DNA of 64,000 bases from Ensifer sesbaniae (GTDB lineage: Bacteria; Pseudomonadota; Alphaproteobacteria; Rhizobiales; Rhizobiaceae). Below are positions 36,855 to 46,931 of the stretch, piece after piece (within the stretch, counting starts at the first letter, position 1; each line of letters opens with the position of its first letter). Below the pieces are notes generated by a model that searched no databases, was not told the origin of the DNA, and was given only the letters and a program-made list of their open reading frames with translations. A program made the position numbers and the translations under genes. The stretch lies in the NCBI RefSeq assembly GCF_013283665.1, contig NZ_JABEKU010000001.1, forward strand, positions 3,045,137-3,109,136, read 5' to 3'.

Positions 36855-38288
36855 TTAAGCCAGGGAGTAGGCCGTCTTGACGGTGGTGTAGAACTCGGCG
36901 GCATAGCGTCCCTGCTCGCGCGAGCCGTAGGACGAGCCCTTGCGGCCGCCGAAGGGCACGTGGAAGTCGACGCCGGCGGTCGGCAGGTTGACCATCACCA
37001 TGCCGGCTTCGGCGTTGCGCTTGAAATGGGTCGCATGCTTGAGGCTGGTGGTGGCGATGCCGGAGGACAGGCCGAAGGGCGTGTCGTTGGCAACGGCGAG
37101 CGCTTCGTCGTAATCCCTGACGCGGATGACGGCGGCGACCGGCCCAAAGATCTCTTCCCGGCTGATCCGCATCGCGTTCGTCGCCTCGGTGAACAGCGCC
37201 GGCTGCAAATAGAAGCCGGGCGTGTCGCGCTTCAGAAGCTCGCCGCCGAAGGCCAGCTTCGCGCCTTCCTGCTTGCCGATGGCGATGTAGTCGGTGTCCT
37301 GGTTGAGCTGGCTCTCGTCGACCACCGGGCCGATATGGGTGCCGGCCTTCAACGCATCGTCGATCGTCAGCCCCTTCATCCGTTCGCCCATCGCCGCCAC
37401 GAAACGATCGTGAATGCCTTCGGTGACGATGATGCGCGAGGACGCGGTGCAGCGCTGGCCGGTGGAGAAGAAGGCGGAATTGACCGCCGCCTCGACCGCC
37501 ACCGACAGATCGGCGTCGTCGAGCACGACGAAGGGGTTCTTGCCGCCCATCTCCAGCTGGTACTTGCGATTGTGCTCGACGGAGGCGGCAGCGACCCGCT
37601 TGCCGGTGCCGACCGAGCCGGTGAAGGTGATGGCGCTGATATCGGGGCTGTCGAGCATCGCCTGGCCGACGACCGAGCCCTTGCCCATGACGAGGTTCAA
37701 GACCCCCTTCGGCAGGCCGGCGCGATGGAGGATGTCGACGATCGCCCAGGAACTGCCGGGCACCAACTCGGCCGGCTTGAAGACGACGGTGTTGCCGTAG
37801 CAGAGCGCCGGGGCGATCTTCCAGGCGGGAATGGCGATCGGGAAGTTCCAGGGCGTGATGATGCCGACGACGCCGACCGGCTCGCGGGTGATCTCGACGC
37901 CGATATTGGGCCGGGCGGACGGCAGGACTTCGCCTGCCAGGCGCAGGCACTCGCCGGCGAAGAAGTCGAAGATCTGGCCGGCGCGCACGGTCTCGCCGAT
38001 GCCTTCGACCAGCGTCTTGCCTTCCTCGCGCGACAGAAGCTTTCCGAGCTCGTCCTTGCGGGCGAGGATCTCGTCGGCGGTCTTCCTCAGGATCGCATGG
38101 CGCTCGAGGATGCCGGAGCGCGACCAGGCGGGAAACGCCGCCTTGGCCGCCGCGATCGCTGCCCGCGCATCGTCAGCCGAGGCGCGGGCATATTCGCCCA
38201 CCACGTCATTGGTGTTCGACGGGTTGATGTTGGCAACCCCGTCACCGCCGACCCACTCGCCGGCAATCAGGTTCTGGTGCAATGTCAT
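36855..38288 (-). CDS. 2-Oxoglutarate semialdehyde dehydrogenase
   Basis: NAD(P)-dependent aldehyde dehydrogenase of 477 residues, expected to turn 2-oxoglutarate semialdehyde into 2-oxoglutarate, the final step of oxidative L-arabinose breakdown. Visible are TPWNFPIAIPAWKIAPAL, FTGSVGTGKRVA, the catalytic glutamate in QLEMGGKNP and the catalytic cysteine in STGQRCTASS. The substrate follows from the operon, not from the sequence alone. It lies 54 bases upstream of the dehydratase gene. Confidence 0.88.
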   Translation of the reverse strand: MTLHQNLIAGEWVGGDGVANINPSNTNDVVGEYARASADDARAAIAAAKAAFPAWSRSGILERHAILRKTADEILARKDELGKLLSREEGKTLVEGIGETVRAGQIFDFFAGECLRLAGEVLPSARPNIGVEITREPVGVVGIITPWNFPIAIPAWKIAPALCYGNTVVFKPAELVPGSSWAIVDILHRAGLPKGVLNLVMGKGSVVGQAMLDSPDISAITFTGSVGTGKRVAAASVEHNRKYQLEMGGKNPFVVLDDADLSVAVEAAVNSAFFSTGQRCTASSRIIVTEGIHDRFVAAMGERMKGLTIDDALKAGTHIGPVVDESQLNQDTDYIAIGKQEGAKLAFGGELLKRDTPGFYLQPALFTEATNAMRISREEIFGPVAAVIRVRDYDEALAVANDTPFGLSSGIATTSLKHATHFKRNAEAGMVMVNLPTAGVDFHVPFGGRKGSSYGSREQGRYAAEFYTTVKTAYSLA

Positions 38289-38355
38289 AGGCTTCGAGCC
38301 TCCTTGATAAAGGCGCTTGACCGTTCCTCGTGAACGGTCGCGCTTAGGAGATGTG

Positions 38356-39351
38356 TCAGAGCTGGCTTATGGCGACCTGTTCTTCCGCGGCGATGGCAAG
38401 GGCGTTGCGGAGCGGAAGGCCGAAGCCCGACGCCTCGATCTCGAACACGTCACCTTCCTCGGTGCGAATGCCGTCGCCGAAGGAAAGCGTCGCCGTCCCG
38501 AACATGTGAACGTGGATATCACCCGGCTGGCGGAACAGTTCGTACTTGAAATGATGATGCTCGAGATTGGCGAAACTGTGCGACATGTTGGCTTCGCCAG
38601 ACAGGAACGGTTTCTCCCACAGCACCTTGCCGCCACGCAGGATCCGGGACATGCCGCGGATATCTTCCGGTGCTGCGCCGACGCGGATTTCCGGACCGAA
38701 GCTCGCCTGCCGCAGCTTCGAATGCGCCAGCCAGAGATAGTTGACCCTCTCGGTCTTGTGGTCGGAGAACTCGTTGGCGACGGCAAAACCGATGCGGAAC
38801 GGCACGCCCTTGTCGGAGATCACGTAGATGCCGGCCATTTCCGGCTCTTCACCCCCATCCTCCGCGAAGGAGGGCGAGACGAGCGGAGCACCGGGGGCCA
38901 CGGCGCTGGTGCCGTTACCCTTGTAGAACCATTCCGGCTGCACGCCGATCTCGCCGGCCTTCGGCTTGCCGCCTTCGAGCCCCATGCGGAACATCTTCAT
39001 CGAGTCGGTCAGCGTTTCCTCGGCCGCCTCGCTCGTCTTCTTGTGCATGGCGTCGCGGGTCGCGGCGGAGCCGAGATGGGTGAGGCCCGTGCCGGTCAGG
39101 TGCAGATGCGCCGGATCCGGATGGGTGATCGGCGGCAGGAAGCGTCCCTCCGCATAGGCCTTGTCGAGATCGACGGTCGCCCCGAGACCCTTGGCCTCGA
39201 TCGTCTCCTTCAGGCTGCGCCCGGCATTGGCCGCTTCCATCGCCAGGGAATAGACGCTTGCAGCGCCCTTGATCGCATGCGCGGTTTCGCCGGGCAAACG
39301 CACCGCAACCGTTATCGATCCGTCTTCGTTCCTGATCTGCGAAATCAGCAC
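38356..39351 (-). CDS. gguC: AraD1/GguC family protein, probable keto-deoxyarabonate dehydratase
   Basis: A 331-residue protein of the FAH-like AraD1 family. GguC homologues stand in the chvE-ggu operon of Agrobacterium and are assigned L-2-keto-3-deoxyarabonate dehydratase activity, giving 2-oxoglutarate semialdehyde. Visible are PPITHPDPAHLHLTGTGLTHLGSA, WFYKGNGTSAVAPGAPL and the acidic metal-site region GGEEPEMAGIYVI. It lies between the permease and the aldehyde dehydrogenase genes. Confidence 0.87.
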   Translation of the reverse strand: MLISQIRNEDGSITVAVRLPGETAHAIKGAASVYSLAMEAANAGRSLKETIEAKGLGATVDLDKAYAEGRFLPPITHPDPAHLHLTGTGLTHLGSAATRDAMHKKTSEAAEETLTDSMKMFRMGLEGGKPKAGEIGVQPEWFYKGNGTSAVAPGAPLVSPSFAEDGGEEPEMAGIYVISDKGVPFRIGFAVANEFSDHKTERVNYLWLAHSKLRQASFGPEIRVGAAPEDIRGMSRILRGGKVLWEKPFLSGEANMSHSFANLEHHHFKYELFRQPGDIHVHMFGTATLSFGDGIRTEEGDVFEIEASGFGLPLRNALAIAAEEQVAISQL

Positions 39352-39521
39352 GATCCTGTCCTTCCTGTCGTCGTTCGGGTCGCAGTTTTCGCCTTCTCAA
39401 GGCAAAAGCGTCCCCGTGGGTGACTTTCACCACCCAATTCCAGCGGGCCAATCCGCCGATCCTGGCAACCGCGGCTGCCGGTGAATGTTACTGGTTCGCG
39501 TCGGGTCTTATGGCTTTCGGC

Positions 39522-40729
39522 TCAACCCTTGTTCTTGTTGTAGACATCGAAGAAGACGGCAGCGAGCAGGACGAGACCCTTGATCAGCTGCTGGTAGTCG
39601 ATGCCGATGCCCATGATCGACATGCCGTTGTTCATCACGCCCATGATGAAGGCGCCGATCACCGCGCCGATGATCTTGCCGACACCGCCGGATGCCGAGG
39701 CGCCGCCAATGAAGCAGGCCGCGATGACGTCAAGCTCGAAGCCGACACCGGCCTTCGGCGTTGCCGAGTTGAGGCGGGCGGTGATGATCATGCCGGCAAG
39801 TGCCGCCAGCACGCCCATGTTGACGAAGGTGTAAAAGGTCAGCCGCTCGGTATTGATGCCCGAGAGCTTGGTCGCCTTGACGTTGCCGCCCATGGCATAG
39901 ATGCGGCGGCCGATCGTCGAGCGCGTGGTGATGAAGGTGTAGAGTGCGATGAGAACGGCCATGGCAATCAGCACGTTCGGCAGGCCGCGATAGGTCGCAA
40001 GCTGGAAACCGATGAACAGCGCCACGGCAGCGATCACCGCCATCTGCACCGCGAAGAAGACGAATGGCTCGTTCTCCGTGCCGTGCTGCTCGTTGATCTT
40101 GCGGTCGCGAAGCCCCGCGTAGATAGCGTAGCCGACGAGCGCGATGACCGCGATGAGTGCCACCATGTTCTGAATGGTCTCGGGTGCCGGATTGAGGAAA
40201 TAGAGGAAATCCGGAACGAAGCCGGTCGACAGCAGCTGGAACTCCTTCGGGAACGGGCCGATCGGGCGGCCGCCGAGCACGACATAGGTGAGCCCGCGGA
40301 AAACCAGCATGCCGGCAAGCGTGACGATGAAAGACGGGATCTTCTGGTAGGCAACCCAATAGCCCTGGGCCGCCCCCATGATGCCGCCGACGATCAGACA
40401 GGCCGGGATGACGACAAAGGCCGGCAGACCCCACTTGACCAGCATGATCGCCGAAATCGCCCCGATGAAGGCGACGATCGACCCGACCGACAGATCGATA
40501 TGGCCGGCGACGATGATCAGCAGCATGCCAAGCGCCATGATGACGATGAACGAGTTCTGCAGCACCAGGTTGGTGATGTTGACCGGCTTGAACAGCACGC
40601 CGTCGGTCACGAACTGGAAGAACAGCATGATCACGACAAGCGCGACGAGCAGGCCGTATTCGCGGATATTGTTCTTGAGATAGTCCCCGATCGAGGGCTT
40701 GTTGGTTTGGGTGCTCGTATCGGCGACCA

Positions 40730-40730
<1 letters not shown>
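39522..40730 (-). CDS. gguB: Sugar ABC transporter permease GguB
   Basis: A 402-residue permease of the MmsB/XylH type with about ten membrane helices. Starts TNKPSIGDYLKNNIREYGLL; the transport signature is around GHIDLSVGSIVAFIGAISA, and YAMGGNVKATKLSGINTERL is the typical cytoplasmic loop that meets the ATPase. Its ATG overlaps the gguA stop (TAATG). It works with GguA and ChvE to import arabinose, galactose or related sugars. Confidence 0.93.
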
Positions 40731-42265
<1,535 letters not shown>

Positions 42266-42363
42266 GTTCAGTCATTCCAGCGGCAGTCTGCGAGAGAGTA
42301 CCGGCTCCGTCATCTGGATAAAAGGGGTCCGCGCCGTCGCGCGGGCCCCCATGCTCAAAAAGA

Positions 42364-43431
42364 TCAGTTGTTGATCTGGTCTTCGGTGTAGTAGCCCGAG
42401 CTGACGAGCACGTCCTTGACGTTGGACTTGTCGACGGCAACCGGCTTCAAGAGGTAGGACGGAACGACCTTGACGCCGTTTTCATAGGTCTTGGTGTCGT
42501 TCACTTCCGGCTCCTTGCCGTCCATGATCGCATTGACCATGCCGACGGTGACCTTTGCCAGTTCGCGCGTATCCTTGAAGATCGACGAATACTGTTCGCC
42601 GGCGAGGATCGACTTGACCGACGGCAGTTCCGCGTCCTGACCGGTGACAACCGGCATCGGCATGTCGCCCGAGCCGTAGCCGACGCCCTTCAGCGCCGAG
42701 ATGATGCCGATCGAGAGGCCGTCATAGGGCGAGAGCACGCCATCGACCTTGGCATCGGTGTAGTTCGACGACAGCAGGTTTTCCATGCGGGCCTGGGCAA
42801 CCGCACCGTCCCAACGCAGCGTGCCGACCTGGTCCATGCCCTTCTGGCCGGACTTGACGACGATCTTGCCGCTGTCGATCAGCGGCTGCAGGACCGACAT
42901 CGCGCCGTCATAGAAGAAGAAGGCGTTGTTGTCGTCCGGCGAACCACCGAAGAGCTCGATGTTCTTGGGCTCGGTCGCACCGTCGAGCTTGAGGCCCTGG
43001 ACCAGCGACGTCGCCTGCTGCACGCCGACCTGGAAGTTGTCGAAGGTGGCGTAGTAGTCGACGTTGCCCGAGTCGCGGATCAGACGGTCATAGGCAATAA
43101 CCTTGACGCCTGCGTCATGGGCCTTCTGCAGGATGTCGGAAAGCGTCGTGCCGTCGATGGCGCCGATGACGAGAACCTTGGCACCCTTGGTCACCATGTT
43201 CTCGATCTGGGCGAGCTGGTTCGGAATGTCGTCGTCAGCGAACTGCAGGTCCGGGGTGTAGCCGGCTTCCTTGAACAGCTTCTCCATCGTCTCGCCGTCG
43301 GAAATCCAGCGGGTCGACGTCTTCGTCGGCATGGAAATGCCGACCGTGCCCTTGTCCTGCGCAAATACCGGCGCAGCGAAGGACGCGATCGAAATCGCAG
43401 CGGCTGCGAGAAGCGAAGTCATCAATTTCAT
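42364..43431 (-). CDS. chvE: Periplasmic sugar-binding protein ChvE
   Basis: A 355-residue periplasmic binding protein with a signal peptide (residues 1-24, ending FAAPVFA before QDKG). [36 protein letters not shown] and [20 protein letters not shown] are closely ChvE-like. ChvE binds glucose, galactose and arabinose and in Agrobacterium also signals to VirA. The ATG at 43431 follows GAGAGAACTG. It is the first gene of the ara/ggu operon, divergent from gbpR. Confidence 0.94.
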   Translation of the reverse strand: MKLMTSLLAAAAISIASFAAPVFAQDKGTVGISMPTKTSTRWISDGETMEKLFKEAGYTPDLQFADDDIPNQLAQIENMVTKGAKVLVIGAIDGTTLSDILQKAHDAGVKVIAYDRLIRDSGNVDYYATFDNFQVGVQQATSLVQGLKLDGATEPKNIELFGGSPDDNNAFFFYDGAMSVLQPLIDSGKIVVKSGQKGMDQVGTLRWDGAVAQARMENLLSSNYTDAKVDGVLSPYDGLSIGIISALKGVGYGSGDMPMPVVTGQDAELPSVKSILAGEQYSSIFKDTRELAKVTVGMVNAIMDGKEPEVNDTKTYENGVKVVPSYLLKPVAVDKSNVKDVLVSSGYYTEDQINN

Positions 43432-43719
43432 CAGTTCTCTCCCAAAAAAGTTGAAGCCGGCAGGCAGAGCCTTTCCGTCTATGCGCAGTAATCCACCGCC
43501 CGAGATCTTCGTCCCTGGCTGCGGATCAAGGTGAAGGAGAGGCCTCCCCGCCTCGCATGCTCCCACATGCGCTGGCACATGGGTGAAAACTGGAATCAAA
43601 ACATATAACTGTCAAATACAATATCGCTTTGAATGCATACCAAAAATGATATAGCACCTGCAAACAGTGTGATTTTTGAAAATCCTTGAAAACCAAGGGG
43701 AAAATGAAGGAGGCTGAGA

Positions 43720-44700
43720 ATGCGCGACCAGAAGCCCGGCACCGCCGGCACGACCGGCGAACTCTTCGATTCGGCGCTCTTCCGTTCCGGCCTGAAGATC
43801 AGCCACCTGCGACTGATTCTCGCGATCGACGATCACCGGCGCATCAGCGCCGCGGCCGAAGCCCTTGGAATCTCGCAGCCGGCGGCCTCGCGCATGCTGT
43901 CGGAAATCGAGACTATGCTGAAGGCGCCGGTCTGCGAACGCGTCGCCCGCGGCGTCGAACTGACGCCCTATGGCGAGGCGCTGGCGCGGCGCGCGCGCAC
44001 CATCTTTCTAGAGCTTCGGGAGGCCTCCCGCGAAATCAGCGAACTCAAGACCGGCAGCGGCGGCTCGGTCTCACTGGGCTCGGTCACCGGCCCGGCGCTC
44101 AACCTCGCGGTCCCCGCAATTCGCCAGGTGATCACCGCCTATCCCGGCATCGAAATCAACGTCCAGATCGAAAACAGCAACGTGCTGGCGAGGGAACTGC
44201 TCGCCGCGCGGCACGACTTCATCATCGGGCGCATCCCCGACGACCAGCCGCCGCGGCTCTTCAACATGGTGGAAATCGGCTACGAGGAGGTCTGCCTGAT
44301 CGTGCGTGACGGCCATCCGCTGCTCGACAAGCCCGTGGTCGGCGCCGAGGACCTGCCCTCCTATGACTGGGTGTTCCAGCCGCCGGGCACGCTGCTCAGA
44401 CGCGCGGTCGAGGACAGCTTCGTGTCCGCCGGCGTCAGGCTGCCGGCAACCGTGATCAACACCTCGTCGATCATCCTGACGCTGTCCATCGTGCGCAACA
44501 CCAATGCGATCGCGCCGGTGGCGCTCGACGTCGCCAACCTGATTGCCGGCAATCGTACGCCGGCCGGAGAAATCCGCATCCTCAAGACCGAAATCCCGAT
44601 CCGCATCAAGCCCTACGGGCTGATCACGGCGGAGGGACGCGCACTGCCGCCAAGCGCCAAACTGCTCTACGACCTCATCCTGAAGCAGGGACGAGCATGA
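43720..44700 (+). CDS. gbpR: LysR-type regulator GbpR
   Basis: A 326-residue LysR regulator with a 20-residue leader, then KISHLRLILAIDDHRRISAA and SQPAASRMLSEIE as its winged helix. It is divergent from chvE across 288 bases; GbpR of Agrobacterium stands at the same place and activates the operon in response to sugars. A near-perfect AAGGAGG precedes the ATG. Confidence 0.9.
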   Translation: MRDQKPGTAGTTGELFDSALFRSGLKISHLRLILAIDDHRRISAAAEALGISQPAASRMLSEIETMLKAPVCERVARGVELTPYGEALARRARTIFLELREASREISELKTGSGGSVSLGSVTGPALNLAVPAIRQVITAYPGIEINVQIENSNVLARELLAARHDFIIGRIPDDQPPRLFNMVEIGYEEVCLIVRDGHPLLDKPVVGAEDLPSYDWVFQPPGTLLRRAVEDSFVSAGVRLPATVINTSSIILTLSIVRNTNAIAPVALDVANLIAGNRTPAGEIRILKTEIPIRIKPYGLITAEGRALPPSAKLLYDLILKQGRA

Positions 44701-44796
44701 CCCGCCCGGCATGATCAAAGTGATCAGCCCCGCATCATCGAATGATCAGCCCGGGATAATCTCCGGCTGCCATGGTGCGCCTCCATTGGAGGCGTC

Positions 44797-45246
44797 ATGT
44801 TTGGAATGTCAGTCTTTCAGTCGGTGCTCGAGCGGCTGAAAGAGGAAGAGGATAGCGAACCTGCACCGGCCGAAGCGACGCGTGTCGCCACGCCCTATGC
44901 CCCGGCGTTCGGCAGCAGCTTTGCCGCCGAGAGCATTGGCCTGGCTTCCTTCGGCGCGGTCGAGCGCGCCTATCTCGACGCGTCTTTCGTGGACCCGCCG
45001 CCCCCGCCCGTCATGCCCGACTTTCTCAGCCGCACGAGCCTTGCGGAGGTCGCCGAGGAACTGGCGCTTGCAGACGACGAAACGCACGTGACGCTTGCTG
45101 CGAAGCGGCGGGCATTCGCTGCCCTGAACCACCCGGACCGGCTGCCGGCCGCCTTTCGCGCCAATGCGACCGTGCGGATGAAACTCGCCAACATGCTGAT
45201 CGACGAAGCCTCTCGGCAGGTGCGTGCGAACAGTCCGCCCCCCTGA
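44797..45246 (+). CDS. J-domain-like hypothetical protein
   Basis: A 149-residue protein. The N-terminal half is Ala/Pro-rich and probably disordered, with PPPPPVMPDF near residue 70. The C-terminal half resembles a J-domain: helix AAKRRAFAALNHPDRLP carries an HPD tripeptide, the motif by which DnaJ proteins stimulate Hsp70, followed by a second helix ANATVRMKLANMLIDEA. It stands alone between gbpR and a convergent small membrane-protein gene. A co-chaperone role is plausible but not shown. Confidence 0.65.
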   Translation: MFGMSVFQSVLERLKEEEDSEPAPAEATRVATPYAPAFGSSFAAESIGLASFGAVERAYLDASFVDPPPPPVMPDFLSRTSLAEVAEELALADDETHVTLAAKRRAFAALNHPDRLPAAFRANATVRMKLANMLIDEASRQVRANSPPP

Positions 45247-45249
45247 TTC

Positions 45250-45504
45250 TCAGCCGGTGGGGCCGCCCTCGTCGCCCTTGTCCTGCTCCTCGCCCCCGGC
45301 CTTTGCCTCGCCCTTCTCGCTCGGCCTGTAGAAGATCAGCAGCGCCGCCGAGGCGTAGGCGGTGATCGCCAGGAAGATCATGCCCCAAAGCGTCTGCTCG
45401 CCAAGGAACTCGACCACCGTCCACACGGCGCAGAAGAGAACGATCAGCAGACGGATCCACAGCGGGCGGTAAAAGGGGTGGTCCGGGTCGATGAACTTGA
45501 GCAT
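45250..45504 (-). CDS. Small membrane protein, DUF3329-like
   Basis: An 84-residue protein starting DPDHPFYRPLWIRLLIV with two membrane helices (LIVLFCAVWTVVEFL and MIFLAITAYASAALLIFY) and a charged tail. This is the pattern of small DUF3329-type proteins in rhizobia. The function is unknown. The ATG at 45504 is chosen because the longer upstream frame covers the iolG control region and is not family-like. Confidence 0.7.
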   Translation of the reverse strand: MLKFIDPDHPFYRPLWIRLLIVLFCAVWTVVEFLGEQTLWGMIFLAITAYASAALLIFYRPSEKGEAKAGGEEQDKGDEGGPTG

Positions 45505-45607
45505 TCTATCCTCTGGCAGCCTTATCTCGAGTGCTCCATTTACGAGAAGTTCGCCCACAACGGCAAGCCCGGGACCACGAACGCCCCTTGACGGGAAAGC
45601 ACAAAAT

Positions 45608-45621
45608 GGAATAAAAATTCC
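45608..45621. promoter_or_regulatory. IolR-type box 1
   Basis: GGAA, six bases, TTCC: the palindrome reported for the S. meliloti inositol repressor IolR. It lies 227 bases before iolG, in a 343-base gap that otherwise holds no gene. Confidence 0.6.
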
Positions 45622-45758
45622 GAAAATGTGCGTATCGGCCGTTTCATTCCGATTGTGCGGGATTGGGTGGCCGAACGGACAACGGAGGTACCAAGGGAGA
45701 GGCGTCGGCGCAGCGTTCCAACGCGCGATCTTTCGTGGCAACTTTTCGACCCATTCGC

Positions 45759-45772
45759 GGAAACGGTTTTCC
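45759..45772. promoter_or_regulatory. IolR-type box 2
   Basis: A second GGAA-N6-TTCC, inside a longer palindrome with arms CGCGGAAA and TTTCCGCG, 76 bases before the iolG start. Confidence 0.65.
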
Positions 45773-45847
45773 GCGGCGCCTTTGCGCGATGAGCGCCGAT
45801 CATCACGCCCCTTCCCGGTCGCGAACCGGACTTCGAGAGAAACAGAG

Positions 45848-46840
45848 ATGACAGTCAGATTTGGTCTTCTGGGCGCCGGTCGCATCGGCAAGGTTCACGC
45901 GAAAGCCGTCAGCGGCAATCCGGACGCCGTGCTCGTTGCCGTTGCCGATGCCTTCCCCGCCGCTGCCGAAGCCATCGCCAAGCAGTATGGCTGCGACGTG
46001 CGCACCATCGAGGCGATCGAAGCCGCCAAGGACATCGATGCCGTCGTCATCTGCACCCCGACCGACACCCATGCCGACCTGATCGAGCGTTTCGCCCGCG
46101 CCGGCAAGGCCATCTTCTGCGAAAAGCCCGTCGATCTCGACGTCGAGCGCGTCAGGGCCTGCCTCAAGGTGGTCAACGAAACCAAGGCCAAGCTGATGGT
46201 CGGCTTCAACCGCCGCTTCGACCCGCATTTCATGGCCGTCAAGCAGGCGATCGACGCCGGCAAGATCGGCGACGTCGAGATGGTGACGATCACCTCGCGC
46301 GATCCCGGCGCCCCGCCGGTCGACTACATCAAGCGTTCGGGCGGCATCTTCCGCGACATGACCATCCACGACTTCGACATGGCCCGCTTCCTGCTCGGTG
46401 AGGAGCCGGTCTCGGTGACAGCAACCGCCGCCGTTCTCGTCGACACGGCGATCGGCGAAGCCGGCGACTATGACAGCGTCTCGGTGATCCTGCAGACGGC
46501 ATCCGGCAAGCAGGCCATCATCTCCAACTCCCGTCGCGCCACCTATGGCTACGACCAGCGCATCGAAGTGCACGGCTCGAAGGGCGCCGTTTCGGCTGAG
46601 AACCAGCGGCCGGTGTCGATCGAGATCGCCAACGGCGATGGCTACACCCGCCCGCCGCTGCACGACTTCTTCATGACCCGCTATACCGAAGCCTATGCCA
46701 ACGAGATCGAGAGCTTCATCGCCGCGATCGAAAAGGGCGCGGAAATCACGCCTTCCGGCAAGGACGGCCTTGCCGCACTGGCGCTCGCCGACGCAGCCGT
46801 AAAGTCGGTTGTCGAAAAGCGCCAGATCAGCGTGGCTTAG
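45848..46840 (+). CDS. iolG: myo-Inositol 2-dehydrogenase
   Basis: NAD-dependent oxidation of myo-inositol to 2-keto-myo-inositol, the first step of inositol use (idhA in S. meliloti). The 330-residue GFO/IDH/MocA protein has RFGLLGAGRIGKVHAKA at its N-terminus, the catalytic lysine in FCEKPVDLD, GFNRRFDPHF and the active-site region GGIFRDMTIHDFDMARF. The ATG at 45848 follows AGAGAAACAGAG. Two IolR-type boxes stand upstream and a strong terminator downstream, so it is a single-gene unit. Confidence 0.94.
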   Translation: MTVRFGLLGAGRIGKVHAKAVSGNPDAVLVAVADAFPAAAEAIAKQYGCDVRTIEAIEAAKDIDAVVICTPTDTHADLIERFARAGKAIFCEKPVDLDVERVRACLKVVNETKAKLMVGFNRRFDPHFMAVKQAIDAGKIGDVEMVTITSRDPGAPPVDYIKRSGGIFRDMTIHDFDMARFLLGEEPVSVTATAAVLVDTAIGEAGDYDSVSVILQTASGKQAIISNSRRATYGYDQRIEVHGSKGAVSAENQRPVSIEIANGDGYTRPPLHDFFMTRYTEAYANEIESFIAAIEKGAEITPSGKDGLAALALADAAVKSVVEKRQISVA

Positions 46841-46861
46841 AACTTCGCCTCCCAAGCAAGC

Positions 46862-46896
46862 AAAAAGGCCGGGCGCCGCGTGCCCGGCCTTTTTTT
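46862..46896. terminator. Strong bidirectional intrinsic terminator
   Basis: Arms AAAAAGGCCGGGC (46862-46874) and GCCCGGCCTTTTT (46882-46894) with a 7-nt loop give a T-run in both directions, serving iolG and the convergent GGDEF-EAL gene. Confidence 0.93.
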
Positions 46897-46931
46897 GCAC
46901 CCGCACGCGGCAAGTCGGCGCTCCAGGCGTC

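Noticed and set aside
45491-45847. N-terminal extension of iolG
   Set aside because: It covers the IolR-type boxes and does not resemble a protein; the Rossmann fold starts at the ATG at 45848.
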